Positions 10,540-22,428 of a DNA stretch of 64,000 nt are shown piece after piece (position 1 is the first letter of the stretch; every line of letters begins with the position of its first letter). This DNA comes from Amaurobius ferox. Its lineage: Eukaryota; Arthropoda; Arachnida; Araneae; Amaurobiidae. The DNA lies in assembly GCA_951213105.1 (NCBI GenBank), contig OX578137.1:79052104-79116103 (forward strand). The letters run 5' to 3'. The notes under the pieces are model-generated. The model made no database searches. It had not been told where the DNA came from and saw only the letters and a program-made list of their open reading frames with translations. The position numbers and the translations under genes are program-made.

Positions 10540-11660
10540 ATATTATTAATAACTCGCCGCCTTCGGCGACCGGCCTGTTCGCTACCCTTGAAAATTCTGA
10601 CAGTGGCAAACTCGCTAGCGCCATGACCCTGGGGAGTTAATAAAATTTGTTACGGACGTTTAGTTTACGGACGTTAAAACCATAATTCAATCTTTTAAAT
10701 TTTTGTTATGGCCATATGCTAAACTCTTAATTCCATCATTTAAAATAAAACATAATTTTCTAACAAATATAATAATTTCATATAAATATAATAATTTCAC
10801 TCTGTATACTGTTACCACCACCCGATGTATACAATACATCACCACAATTCAATCCACCATAATTCAATCTTTTAAATTTTATTATGATCATATGCTGAAA
10901 TATAACGCAATTTTCTAATCCGATGCACAATCTCCAAATGTAACGTAATTTTCTAATTCGATGCACAATCTCCAATTATAACGTAATTTTCTAAAGCGAT
11001 CTACAATCTGGATAACTTTCTTTTTATTTCTTTTTTCTCCATGGAAACACCGTGCGTTTGCGCGCGCAGTTCGTTGTGGGTGAAAAATTTCAATAGCGGT
11101 TTTGTCGAGAAATTGAAATTTGGAAATTCTTAAAATCCGGATCCTGCAGCTACTTTTTACTATTTCTTAACCAGAGCTTGTAAGAAAGCCTGATGTTTGA
11201 GCTTTCTAAGAATGTAAATTATTAGTCGAAATTGTCGGTAATTTTTCCGATGCAGGGATTTAAAAACGAAAGTTTGTTTTTTTGAGCTGAAAGTGACATT
11301 TGTTTTAAAATATTTAAAAATTATTAGAATTTGTCCCTGAGATTTGAAATTGATATATTTTTACTCGCAATTGTCTGGTATTTCCGGTCGTCTGATTTGT
11401 TTTTCTCTACAACGTCTGGATGGTGGAGAAAAAATGATTAAAGGGAAAAAAGGGAAATCGCATAAAATATTAAATAACAAAAAAAAAAATAATTTAAATT
11501 TTAAAAATCGGTTTTCACGTGTCACCTCCACCCCCACCCCCCGGGTCTCCGATTGCCAAATTTCGAAGCTCTGCGACGCGTGGTCGCTGAGCCTATAGTG
11601 TATAAGACACACAGACAGACAGACATACATACAGACATTGCCTTTTATTATATAGATAAC
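10540..11660. repeat. Unclassified mosaic repeat with GC-rich ends
   Basis: Starts with the GC-rich block ACTCGCCGCCTTCGGCGACC (10552) and ends with CAGACAGACAGACATACATACAGACATTGCC. It includes two near-identical short stretches, CGATGCACAATCTCCAA at 10920 and 10960 and CGTAATTTTCTAA at 10943 and 10982. The CG-rich block GCGTTTGCGCGCGCAG lies at 11054. The frames at 11344-11598 (plus) and 11361-11630 (minus) overlap each other and show no recognisable domain. I cannot say whether this is one element or several. Confidence 0.45.
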
Positions 11661-11999
11661 CCGCTATTATTACTACTACCAAATAAACCAGTTAAAGTGA
11701 ATAAGTTATGAGAATTAATCACATGAACCGACTGTTAGTAATAATTACCAATGAAGTTTGGTCAATGTAATAATTTTCAACGCATTTAGCTTGAGATTTC
11801 CATTTATTGTAATTGTAATGTAACTTTTTTGCATTGTTTATTGTCGTCTTAAGGTGTTTGTGTGTAATGTAATTTGTTTGCTGCAATAAATAATTAATGT
11901 ATCTTATAAAAAACAGTAATCTTTATTATAAACCGTTTCTTACATTGACCAAAAAAACGTGGTTATTATTAATACTAACCTGATTTTTTACTTTAACAG

Positions 12000-12002
<3 letters not shown>
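11661..12002. other. AT-rich spacer
   Basis: No gene or repeat recognised between the mosaic repeat and the first long (TA)n tract. Confidence 0.35.

Positions 12003-12087
<85 letters not shown>
12003..12087. repeat. (TA)n microsatellite
   Basis: An uninterrupted run of about 42 TA dinucleotides. It is followed at 12113-12265 by a more GC-rich unrecognised block (CTTACTTAATGGCGGTAAGG to CCAACCCCCGGAGTGAC). Confidence 0.95.
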
Positions 12088-12091
<4 letters not shown>

Positions 12092-12502
12092 TATAAAAAT
12101 AATTTTAGAATGGAAAAAGAAGGAAGGCTTTGCCAGAAGCTTACTTAATGGCGGTAAGGGTTTGTGACCTTACACCCCAGTTGTCAACAAGCTTGTCATA
12201 AATGCCGCGGCATTGCACTCCTGGACGCCAGCCCTTGCTGAAGCCAACCCCCGGAGTGACAATAAAAATTATCACAAGACCGTTAAAAAAGAAAAGTCCA
12301 ATGGTAATATGAAGACCTTCACTGGATGAGCAACTAGTCGTTCTGCGGTCCTGCTATTCATATTATGCGAACCTTCATTTGCTAAATGATATAGAATAGA
12401 TTTTAACTTTGAACAATAATCCTGATTTTTACTGTATAAATTATCAATATAATGTAGCATAAAAGGAATGGGAAAGGAATTTTGTAGATATGCTTGCTGT
12501 AG

Positions 12503-12503
<1 letters not shown>

Positions 12504-12538
<35 letters not shown>

Positions 12539-12541
12539 TGT

Positions 12542-12575
<34 letters not shown>
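12504..12575. repeat. Paired (TA)n microsatellites with GCTGTAGA spacers
   Basis: Two TA runs of about 30 bases, each preceded by GCTGTAGA, giving a duplicated microsatellite unit. The 108- and 72-codon minus-strand frames (poly I/Y) across it are products of the TA repeat. Confidence 0.9.
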
Positions 12576-12578
<3 letters not shown>

Positions 12579-12692
12579 ATACAAAAATTTGAAGCCAATC
12601 TAAGTTCAGCAAGTTAAACACAAAAGCTAAAATTAATTATTAGGCGCATATGCAGCTCTAACAATCAAAGCAATATAAGTTTTCAAAAGAAG

Positions 12693-13103
12693 ATATATGA
12701 ACAAGAAAAAATGGAAAAGGAATAAAAACAGGGATGCTTACAGGGAAGTAGAAAGGTCAAGGGGGATTGGGACTTTAATCCCAAAACTCACGCGTATTAT
12801 CGTGGACAAGTTTGATTCGAAACGTGGTATGTTGTATTTCGTAGAATTAACTTTAGTTTATGACTTGATAATCGTTGTAATGGTTGTTGAAGGAATCTTG
12901 TTCATTTTTGGTTATCGTATCCTTGTATGGATTCTGCTTTTCCAACATGTAAGGATGGGTATTGCTTCAGGCATGTAGTGGTTCTGGGAGTGTTTCCCGG
13001 GTATCAAAGCATGCTCAAACAGGAACAAGGGGTTACAATCCCCCTTGGCTTTTCTACGACCCTGTAAGCATCCCTGTTTTCATTCCTTTTCCATTTTTTC
13101 TTG

Positions 13104-13112
<9 letters not shown>
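12693..13112. mobile_element. ~420-bp foldback element
   Basis: Left arm 12693-12771 and right arm 13037-13112 are inverted copies. Both read ATATATGAACAAGAAAAAATGG, then ACAGGGATGCTTACAGGG and CAAGGGGGATTG when the right arm is complemented. The centre is unique. A 93-codon plus frame (12697-12978) starts inside the left arm and has hydrophobic stretches. It has no family match I recognise and depends on the arm sequence, so I treat it as spurious. The element abuts the (TA)n tract at 13107. Confidence 0.75.

Positions 13113-13166
<54 letters not shown>
13107..13166. repeat. (TA)n microsatellite between two foldback elements
   Basis: About 30 TA units followed by GTATGTATATATA, separating the 12693 and 13175 foldbacks. 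TA tracts are likely insertion targets or sites of rearrangement here. Confidence 0.95.
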
Positions 13167-13174
<8 letters not shown>

Positions 13175-14350
13175 ATATAAGATTCAAATAAAAGAGGGAA
13201 ACGACCAATTGCATAACATAAATGGCAGAGGTGGATTGCGACACCTCTTTCCCGGTTAGAAGCGTGCTTTTAAGCCCGGGCAACACTCCCGGAACCAATG
13301 CCATGCAGTGGCCTATCTTCCGGATATGTATGAAGTCAAAGACACCGAAAAAAAATGCGAAGCAAACCATCTAGAAGCGACCACAAGACCAGAAACGACC
13401 TCAAGACTAGAAGCGACCATTGCAAGACTTTAGAAGCGATCATTGCAAGAGAAAGGGATGGAATGTAATCCGTATGAAGTGCATGCTGACGCTTAAATCA
13501 GAAATCTGTTATCAAAGTGCACCAGGGTGCGCTGTCCACACATGCGCAATGGTCCCACTAAGCACTTAAAGTGTTACTGCAAACATCCGCTATATCTCTA
13601 AAGTATGCATTTTTTTCTTTTTCTGTATTGAAAATTGAATTATAATAATATTTCAGGAAGCTTTCAGGAAAATTTATTTTTATTGCTTCTCCCATGATAT
13701 TTCTGTTATGAATGATACAATCAGTCTTGAAAGTATTAATACGTTGAGAAATCAACATATGCTTTTTGTACAAGAGAAATCAACGTATTAATACTTTCAA
13801 GACTGATTGTATCATTTATAGCAGAAATATCATGGAAGAAGCAATAAAAAGAAATTATCCCGAAAGCTTCCTGAAATATTATTATAATTCAATTTTCAAT
13901 ACAGAAAAAGAAAAAATGCATACTTTAGAGATATAGCGGATGTCTGCAGTAACACTTTAAGTTCTTAGTGGGACCATTGCGCATGTGTGGACAGCGCACC
14001 CTGGTGCACGTTGATATCAGATTTCTGATTTAAGCGTCAGCATGCACTTCATACGGATTACATTCCATCCCTTTCTCTTGCAATGGTCGCTTCTAAAGTC
14101 TTGCAATGGTCGCTTCTAGTCTTTAGGTTGTTTCTGGTATTGTGGTCGCTTCTAGATGGTTTGCTTCGCATTTTTTTTTGTGTCTTTGACTTCACACATA
14201 TCCGGAAAATAGGCCACTGCATGGCATTGGTTCCGGGAGTGTTGCCCGGGCTTAAAAGCACGCTTCTAACCGGGAAAGAGGTGTCGCAATCTACCTCTGC
14301 CATTTATGCTATGCAATTGGTCGTTTCCCTCTTTTATTTGAATCTTATAT
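13175..14350. mobile_element. 1.18-kb giant foldback element with ~570-bp arms
   Basis: Left arm 13175-13747 and right arm 13780-14350 are inverted copies with only a few percent difference by eye, around a loop of about 32 bases. The outer ends read ATATAAGATTCAAATAAAAG on both sides after complementing. Each arm contains four to five short tandem units around GAAGCGACCATTGCAAGAC, and a GC-rich stretch CGGGCAACACTCCCGGAAC. The minus frame at 13080-13370 and the plus frame at 14083-14352 encode nearly the same peptide, because they are the same arm read twice. They are not paired genes. The architecture resembles Foldback-type DNA elements. No target duplication is clear because the flanks are TA-rich. 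Confidence 0.85.
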
Positions 14351-14436
14351 GATACTTTTTGTGCTTGTGCTGCTTTGCGCCAACACTTGAAGTATAAGCA
14401 TTTCCGTTGTATAAAAGTTTTCACTTCGTTTTATAT

Positions 14437-14566
<130 letters not shown>

Positions 14567-14599
14567 AATATATATTCTTGATGTTTTCAAACTGACAAG

Positions 14600-17500
14600 A
14601 ACTATCCTTTTACAGCTGTTCATTAAAATTCATTATTAGCAACCTTAACCGCTTTGATCATCCGCGACCAATAATAAAATGGCTTGCAAGGAAAATATAT
14701 TAATGCTTTAAAAGTTGTTTTTTGTATCCTAATATATGTTCTTCGAAAAACATTTTTCTCATTTCCACGTAAATGGTTCCTAATTCATTATTCAGATGAA
14801 GTGAAGCCATAATAAAGATACCTTGAAGCCATACATCGGTCTTTTTAAGCAACCCAAGCCGATTTTAGTTACCGGTAGCTGAGGAAAATGAAAATGCAGA
14901 ATACATGTAATGCAATTAAAACCTCGGAGCTTAGATTTCTTTTACTTAATTACTAATGGAAATCCCAGAACGACCACCTTCGGTAAACTCAACTTTTTAT
15001 ACACTTTTGACAGTCTTCAGTCTGCAGTGAAAACATAAAAATAATTAGTGCACATTTTTAGTGTTTCTGAAAATGTTTAGTCTGAAATTCTAATAAGCAG
15101 TAAGGATAATATACATTTATGTTTATGTTTGCAAAATTTTATTTTATTTAAAAACAAAAATATTTGATAATGTTTATTATGCATCTATATTTTTGCAATC
15201 AATTTCAATGTTTAATTTTATTTAAACCATTTTTACTTTCCCTGAAATACATGGTAGGATGTATAGGGAAATTATTGAAATCACGACGAAGATCGCAACT
15301 CGAGTTTAAAAAATGTGAATTTCACACAGTTTGGCCGATCGACTTGTGGGTTACTCTTGTAATGATTAGATTTTAGTCGGGAAAAAATTACCTACCTTTT
15401 TTGCGAAATGGTCCGCCAAAATCTAAAATAAAAGACTATATGTTTAGTTGCATCAATTAAGCGTTTGTTTCATACGTAATTTTTAACGATGAAAAGAATA
15501 AGACAAATCCCACTACTTTAGGACAAGCCGTTCTTCAGATATTTTAGTTTTTTTTATATTTTCTACTCCTTTAAAAATACGTTCAGCACCAGATGAAAAT
15601 GAAAATTAAATTAAAACTGTAAATTTTGTGCAATTTTTAAATATTTATAATGCAATTAAATTATATTTAATGAATTATTAAAGAAATAAAGAGAAAATGG
15701 ATTTAAGTCTATATGTTAAGTCAAGACGGCAGTACGTACAGATCTGAAATTTTACATATAATCTTTATCGGAACTGCAGTTGCACAAGATCGGCTTGGAA
15801 TTTTGATTTGAACCTTAGCTAATTAGTTAATAAATATATAATTTTATTGTACATTAAACTTTATTTTTGACATATTGTACATTACCTTGTATTTGAACCT
15901 TAGCTAATTAGTTTATAAAAATATAAGTTAATATACAATTTATGATTGGGGGCCAGTATAGATAAACATTTTTTGGGTCAAGCCGACTTTCAACTTCGAG
16001 CAAAAAATACTTTTCAATTCATTGGTAAATTTTATTAATAAATAAAATTTACCAATCGATTGAAATGTATTGATTATGTACAATAGTTTCAAATGTACAT
16101 GACCAATACATTTCTATCCATTGGATTGAAATTAATTTTGCCTTAGAATCGATTTAATTGGGTTTTACTGCATTAAAATCGAATGATATCAGTAATAGGA
16201 TTCTAGCATAAAAACAAATATACAAACTATTTTCAAATAACTAAATGGTTCTAAATAGCTTTAACTAAAAATGGGTGGACAGAATTGTTTTTCAGTTATC
16301 ACGAATCATTATCGAAATATAAAATTCAATTTTCCTCTGGAAGAGTGCACATTGTGTTCTTTAAATTTGGTTTGATTTCTTTTTCAAAGAAATATAAAAA
16401 TAAGAAAAATCTAAGCTGTGTCATTGTTTTCTCACGTGATCAGAATTTGCTAATGAGCAGAAAAATTATGTATCACAAAAATGACTTTTTTACTCGGAAA
16501 GTTCAGCCTGTCATTCTAGTATTTCCACATCATTTAAAAATTTTATATTTTGTATCTTGTTCTGTAGGACCTAAGTGATATTTTCCTTCAGTCAAAACTC
16601 TCCCAAGATGACAATGAAACTATCATGTGCGTTTGGCTGGGAACAATGAAAATATTTCACGCTCTCCTGAAACAGGGCTATAGAAGTATATTATTTCTAT
16701 AGTCCTGATCCTGGAAAGGGAAAAGGATAAATTTTCTGGAACAATTGTAACAGCCATATGTATACATCCTGTTTTTCTGATATTACACTTATTTTAGAAT
16801 ATTGATTGTAATGGACATTTGTCCTTATTGAGATTACTTTTATTGACATTTAAAGAACTCGAGTTGGTGTACAAAATGGCTAGCTATATACATGTTTTTC
16901 GTATGGGATATAACAAGAAGCATAATTCACAACATGCAGTGAACTGCATGGCTAAACAGAGCCAATTCACAATTCACACATCCCATGTGTGCATTGTGAA
17001 CTCGATATGAGATATACTAATAATCGGTCATGGGCGTGGATATAATTAAACTTTCAATAATTTTTACATGTAGAGCACAGGAAAAAAATAATATATAGAA
17101 AGGTTAATATCATATAATTTGTAGTGTAATAGTCCTAATGTTCTACACAATAATGTTTTCATATACTTTAAATAAATCGCAATATAAAAACAGTAAATCT
17201 GATTTATTAAAATTTCCAACCAATTGCAATGAAATTTGTATGTTTAATAAATAAATTTAATAATAATATTTAAATTGTGGGGTAAAAATTAGTTTCGTTT
17301 TTCATAGCAAGATTAAATAAGTTCTTTATTTAAAAACATATGAAACTTGTTTTATGAAATATATTTAAGACATTTAATTGTGCGCGAATACTTATAAAGA
17401 AATTCATTTGTTTAAAAAATATGAAAATCTGCCCTTTAAATTCTGAGAACACGCGGGGATTCAGTAAATGATAATAATGCAAATTTGATCTTGTTTTCGA

Positions 17501-17980
17501 GCTAAGCAAACTTTTTTGGATAAGCTTTATGCCAATACCTCTTGTCTTACATAATGAAGACATTTGCGTGTGTGTGGTGTGAGGCCACAATAACCTATCT
17601 GTTGTTACTTCTGTCATTTGCATTAAGTTATAATTTTACTGTGAACTAAAAATCAATCAGATCTGAGTGTTCAGAGATCACTCATAATGCCAGCTTGACA
17701 AGTGTGCGGATTCTATTAAAGACTGAATCAAAGTTTGCGACAGATCGCGTTCTGGAAGTGAGTCCCGACGGTTTGACTACGTCAGGGATATTACAATGAG
17801 TTCTTAGATAAATCTTCAACTGCCAGATACTTCGACGGTTGTTGTTTGATGATATTTTACGCGGTTTGCGATTATCCGAGGCAGTTAGAATCTAGATAAT
17901 ATAGAGCTTCGATTGCAGGTTCCTCTTGGGTTGTTCGAGTTCTAAAGTCTGCTAATAGTCGCTTTCTTCTTCTTCATTCC
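14600..17980. other. Mostly single-copy AT-rich DNA, no gene supported
   Basis: Frames of 60-97 codons occur at 15164-15376, 16285-16578 and 16819-17010 (plus) and 17330-17623 (minus). None has a recognisable domain, splice context or upstream signals. Small structures: a perfect 16-bp-arm hairpin at 16021-16056, an imperfect hairpin at 16671-16707 (CAGGGCTATAGAA / TTCTATAGTCCTG), and a repeated TTTGAACCTTAGCTAATTAG at 15809 and 15893. Confidence 0.45.
16021..16056. repeat. Perfect short hairpin
   Basis: ATTGGTAAATTTTATT and its exact complement are separated by four bases. No terminator or regulatory role can be argued in eukaryotic DNA of this composition. Confidence 0.8.
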
Positions 17981-18067
17981 AGACCATCTGACTTAACCCG
18001 AAGGTGTGAGGTATCTGTTTGGACGGCTGGAACAGTACCACCCAATTTAGACCGAAACCCAGTGGGG
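17981..18067 (-). repeat. SINE tail fragment
   Basis: On the minus strand it contains CCCACTGGGTTTCGGTCTAAA and AGTCAGATGGTCT. It aligns with the 3' half of the tRNA-type SINEs at 7946 and 54908. There is no head or body start, so it is a severely truncated copy. Confidence 0.7.
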
Positions 18068-18385
18068 GTGATTTTATTCAATCTACTTCAAATTGACAAG
18101 TCGATTTCTTAAAATGTTTAAGACTTTTGTTAAAACAAATTACAGATCTGAAAACTGAATTTCCTACTAAATATTGACCTTTACTAGTTATATCCATCTA
18201 TTACAGTTTTAAAGATATTTCGAATTAAATTAAGAAAAAGGAAAGGAAATACTTGCTCCAATAAAAATGTTTTTTTGAAAAAAATTAATCCAAAATAATA
18301 AAATATTGAAATTATTTTTTGCTCATAATCTGTACCATATTTCCCACAAAATAAGTCAAAATTATTTCCATTTTTACTTATTAGG

Positions 18386-18626
18386 TTTGCCGACGCGGTT
18401 GTCGAGCGGTTAGGAGGCAGGCGTTTCCTTGTGATCGCTCGGTTGTCGGGTTGTGGGTTCGAGTCCCACCTGCGGGTATGGATGTTGTGATGTTGAGGTT
18501 AAGTCAGTCCTCTGCCCTAGTGGAGCCTCGTTCAAAGTGAAGCTGCATACTACCTTTCGCCATGTTCCAGGGGTCTTTGGACTTTGTGTAGGCTTTCCTA
18601 CACCATGGAAATTTATAACAACAACA
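18386..18626 (+). mobile_element. tRNA(Ser/Leu)-like SINE with perfect 11-bp target duplications
   Basis: The head reads GGTTGTCGAGCGGTTAGGAG (A box as in type II tRNAs with a long variable arm). After a long variable region it has GTGGGTTCGAGTCCCACC (B box). The body includes GTCAGTCCTCTGCCCTAGTG, and the tail is AACAACAACA. The 11-mer TACTTATTAGG occurs immediately before (18375-18385) and after (18627-18637), a textbook retroposition footprint. The overlapping 82- and 65-codon frames are translations of the SINE. Confidence 0.9.
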
Positions 18627-18769
18627 TACTTATTAGGCTTGGAGATATAGGCGCTCAAAGTGTTTAGATTTTTCCTAATGCTCTGAATTCAGCCAGATAT
18701 ACCCCAATCATATATGTTATTTTATTTAAAAAAAGGAAAAAAAGCTAATCTGTTAACCGAGATCTTCCG

Positions 18770-19620
18770 TTCAGAATGGGATCGGCCGATTAGATAAGAA
18801 AAACTCGCTAGGAAGAGGAACGTTGTGGAAACTTAAATATATAGATTACCCTGTAAGCAATTATGAGAGTAATTTGCTCTCAGGATAGCGAGCTCGATAT
18901 TATATTCGCACACATTTTAGTAATAGTATATCCTTCTTTACGATGATCTTCCCTTTTCAAATAGTTTTACCGTCAGTTTTATTTTCTTACTTGCTCCCAA
19001 TCATATCTTTCATCGCCACTTCTTTCCAAAGACGAATCACTGGGAAATAAATGATCATAAGTCACGAATAAGTGTAGCAAAGAGATACGTCTTCAACAAC
19101 TCTTATAATACCATAGTAGCCATTGAAAATTTGTTCTGGTAGATTATTATTTCTTGTCTCTTTCTTATGTGTGATATTGATTTTACTCAATCGGGTTTGA
19201 AGATATTTTCGTTTTGAGTAATATTTTTGGAGAAGCATTTACCACTCTTTCATTTATGCTTTGTCATATAATGTATTTATTTCATTTTGAATATACCTGC
19301 GAAACAATCACCGTTTAAAACTTACTTCATCTTTTGCAAAATGCCGTGAAGTTATTTCTTTGAAATCGAAGATTCAAGAACAGAAAGCCATTCTATTTCA
19401 AGAAACACAAATCAGTTGGATCTAAAAGTAAAAGTAGAAAAAATAGTTAGAATAATATAAATTGTCATGTTCAGATATGTTACGCTTAGACTGTTTGCAA
19501 CCACAGAATAACATTTTTTACGTTTTTTACAGTGTTATTTGCATTTCGTAAAGAAGTGCCTTTTAAGACTACTCCATTAATGTCTTATCCTTAATGACCT
19601 TTCATTTCTACAGATTAACA
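18770..19620. repeat. Ancient tandem duplication, copy 1
   Basis: Aligns by eye with 19780-20940 minus the LINE insertion. Shared landmarks in order: TGCTCCCAATCATATCTT, ATTTGTTCTGGTAGATTATTATT, a GTTTGCA-CCACA-AATAACA phrase and a final TTTCTACAG (copy 2: GGATTTCAG). Copy 1 has no LINE at the corresponding site and so serves as the empty site. Divergence is high. No coding frame is conserved between copies. Confidence 0.75.
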
Positions 19621-19779
19621 GTATTGCAATAACTAATATTAGAGCAGTCTAATATTATATACTGTAGTATTACAGTCCAATATTAAAGCGTTTAGAAATA
19701 TAAATTATCATAATGGCCGTTTTCATGCTTTCTTAATTTAGAAAAAAATATTTGGCTTATCTGTAAATCGAATCCTTAC

Positions 19780-20940
19780 ATTAAAAAAGTATGAAATTTG
19801 GCCAATAAGAACTCGTTGGAGGGCAGAAGCATTGTTAGAACATATAGATATTTCATTGTTAGAATATATAGATTTTCCAGTAACCCATAAATAATGAGAG
19901 TAAATTGTTCTCAGAATAACTAGCGTGACATGATATTCACACACGTTGTAGTAATAATATAGCCTTCTATACGATGATCCTTCCTTTTCAGTGTTTTAGC
20001 GGCAATTTTATTTCCTTACGTGCTCCCAATCATATCTTATATCTCCACTGCTTTCCAATAAAAATGACCAGAAAAGGATCATACCTTGCATATAAGTGCA
20101 GCAAATATATGTGCCTTCAACTTCTCCGATAACACCATAATAACGGGGAAATATTTGTTCTGATCATCAATGACTCTACAGCCCTCTATGGGTCTTGGCT
20201 TTCCTCAGAAATTCCTTTCTAGCGGTCCCCCTTGGAGCAATGCCCCTCCATTTTTTTTAAATTTTAACACATCAAACTCCTTATGCACGCAATCGATTTA
20301 TTTCAACTTCGGTCTTCCTCTAGGTCTCGGTGTGACATAGCAATTTGCTTTGCATTTCCGTTGTTATCTACTCTTTTCAAACGCTCATATGATTCTGTTA
20401 ATATTAATGTGTTTCATTATATCAGAAACTTTATATGATTTGCATAGTTCAAAATTGTATTTTCTTCTCCAAATATAATTTTCCAGATTTCCGTCAAAAA
20501 TACAGCCCAATTTTTTTTCAATAATCGAAAGAAAATAATTTGTTCTGATAGATTATTATTTTTTCGGCGCGGTTCTGAAGAAGTAATTACAACTATTTAA
20601 TTTGTTCTGTGACATTTTCTTTTCATGTACGATGATTGAACAGTATAAAAATCCTTTAAGAGTTATTTTACCTGTTAAATAATGCCCTAAAGTTTTCGTT
20701 GCAGAAAACGCAGAGTTATGAATAGGAAGTCGTTTTCTTTCAGGGAAAGCAAATCCTTTTTGGATCCAAAAATCAATATAAATAGTCATGCTTAGATGTG
20801 TTATAATATGAGTTTGCAGCCACAAATAACAATGTTTACATTTTTATACTTCGCGGTTTACATTTGGTAATGAATTATCTTCTATGAATATTTCATCAAT
20901 GTCTCGTCATTAATTACATTGGATTTCAGCAGAGCAAGGG
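19780..20940. repeat. Ancient tandem duplication, copy 2 (carries a LINE insertion)
   Basis: Same landmarks as copy 1: TGCTCCCAATCATATCTTAT at 20021, TTTGTTCTGATAGATTATT at 20539, and GTTTGCAGCCACAAATAACA at 20813. The LINE fragment at 20165-20538 splits it. The minus frames at 19738-19944 and 20556-20825 have no counterpart in copy 1, so they are not treated as genes. Confidence 0.75.
20165..20538 (-). pseudogene. 5'-truncated LINE, reverse-transcriptase C-terminal tail
   Basis: On the minus strand, with a few stops, the peptide reads LENYIWRRKYNF, then SYKVSDIMKHININRI, then TPRPRGRPKLK and IDCVHKE. This is the familiar C-terminal tail of arthropod non-LTR retrotransposon polyproteins (the IVKHIKINRLRWAGH / GRPRGRPRLRW region). 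Only ~370 bases remain, as expected for a strongly 5'-truncated insertion. The same 11-mer TTTGTTCTGAT lies on both sides (20154-20164 and 20539-20549), and the paralogous copy at ~19134 shows the uninterrupted site. Confidence 0.85.
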
Positions 20941-21069
20941 TAAGTATACTAAATAATATTATAGCAATTGCTATTTGGAACATATGAGGGTCTCATAGAC
21001 AAACTACGTCAACTGACATTTTTGAAAAATAATGAGTTACATTAATGTTTTAAAACAAGATGTTAATAT

Positions 21070-21760
21070 ACACTGATGTGCCAAAATATTAAAACCACCT
21101 ACCTAAGCTAATGCGGGTTCTTCTATTGCTGTCAAAATAGCCTATACCCAACAAGGAATAAATTCAATGCAATTTTGGTAGCTTTTGACATTTCATACCA
21201 TTTCTGCAAGAGAAGATCAGTTCCCGTAAATTATGTATTAGGGTGATGCAGCTTGTAAACGTTTCGACAAGTCATCCCGCAAAAATTCAATATGATTCGT
21301 AACTGGTGACAGGAAACACAGTCCCCTCAAAGGAGTGCACTTAGTTTGCAAGTGTCAAAATTCTTACTACAGCGATGTGGTGTCCTAGTACTCCTCCAAG
21401 AAAATACTTCTAAGACCACCAAACTCCCATCCCCAGCCTAGACGTTTCCCATACAGGTACTACGGTTTTCTCGAGTGAAAGTCCCACACGAGCTCCTTCG
21501 TCCACTTGGTACAACAAAAATCTTGATTCGTTGGACCAAGCAACATTCTTCCAATCATCGATAGTCCAATGACGATAATTATTTGCCTACTACAGACGTT
21601 TATGACGATGAATGGTGGTGAACATGGGGACAGAAATGGGTCAATTACTATGGAGACATATGTAAAACAGTGCCTGATGAACTGTGTGTATGGAAACATT
21701 TGCCGCATCAGCATGATTACGAGTGATGTTCCCCGTACAACCGTACAAAAGGAATAACTT
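21070..21760 (-). pseudogene. Tc1/mariner-type transposon relic
   Basis: The left edge CACTGATGTGCCAAAATATT resembles the inverted-repeat end of a widespread Tc1-like arthropod transposon. On the minus strand the fragments around TIDDW/CCLVQRIKIFV near 21530-21570 correspond to the DD-region WS(D/N)ESRF neighbourhood, with frameshifts. The right end is missing, and ordinary sequence follows from ~21765. The 84-codon minus and 62-codon plus frames are shadows of this decayed gene. It is certainly non-functional. Confidence 0.6.
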
Positions 21761-21776
21761 AGAAAAGCGTGTTAAA

Positions 21777-21815
21777 CAAATCTAAAGCCTCTTAGCATAG
21801 TGGCTAACGCCTTGG
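21777..21815 (+). repeat. Possible tRNA-like A-box fragment
   Basis: GCCTCTTAGCATAGTGGCTAACGC resembles a tRNA D-arm/A-box region, but no B box follows. It could be a SINE 5' fragment or chance. Confidence 0.25.
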
Positions 21816-22428
21816 ACGATGCAACATAAATCAACCTACAAAGCTTTTTATAATACATATACTATACTACATTTCATTTTGAAGAAAACTGATACGAAAA
21901 GAAGATCATTAAAAATCAAAAGAGAAAGAAATAAAAATTACATAACAAAAATAAACAGGCCATTTCTTATTTAATAAAACAATTTATCAAAATAAATAAA
22001 AGCAGTAGATTAAGTCAAATCAATTCTTGTGAAAATGAAGGAAAGTTACAATCTATTCACCGATTTCATGTAGTAGATAAAGTGGAACTAAGTGTTTCAG
22101 AATCCCAATTTTCACTATTTTAAAGATTATTTTTTATTGGCATATATATGAAGAGAAAGTTGTAAATAAGTGTCTTCTAATGGAATGTCTTTAGTATATC
22201 TCAATGTTACAAAATTATTTCTTTTAGATAAACATTTGGACAACTTGTGAATGTATTTTACATAATAGTATATTATACAATATATATTTTACATAATCTT
22301 AAGACATATAAGATATATATTCATGTGACGTCATTCATGGACTTTAAGGCATTGCCAGCTAAAATAATTTAAACGTTTTATAAGAATGTTTATGAATTTA
22401 CCATTTTCCTTACAGCCGTAGAAAGTAT

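Noticed and set aside
13080..14352. Two frames encoding almost the same peptide on opposite strands
   Set aside because: They are the two arms of one foldback element, not a duplicated gene.
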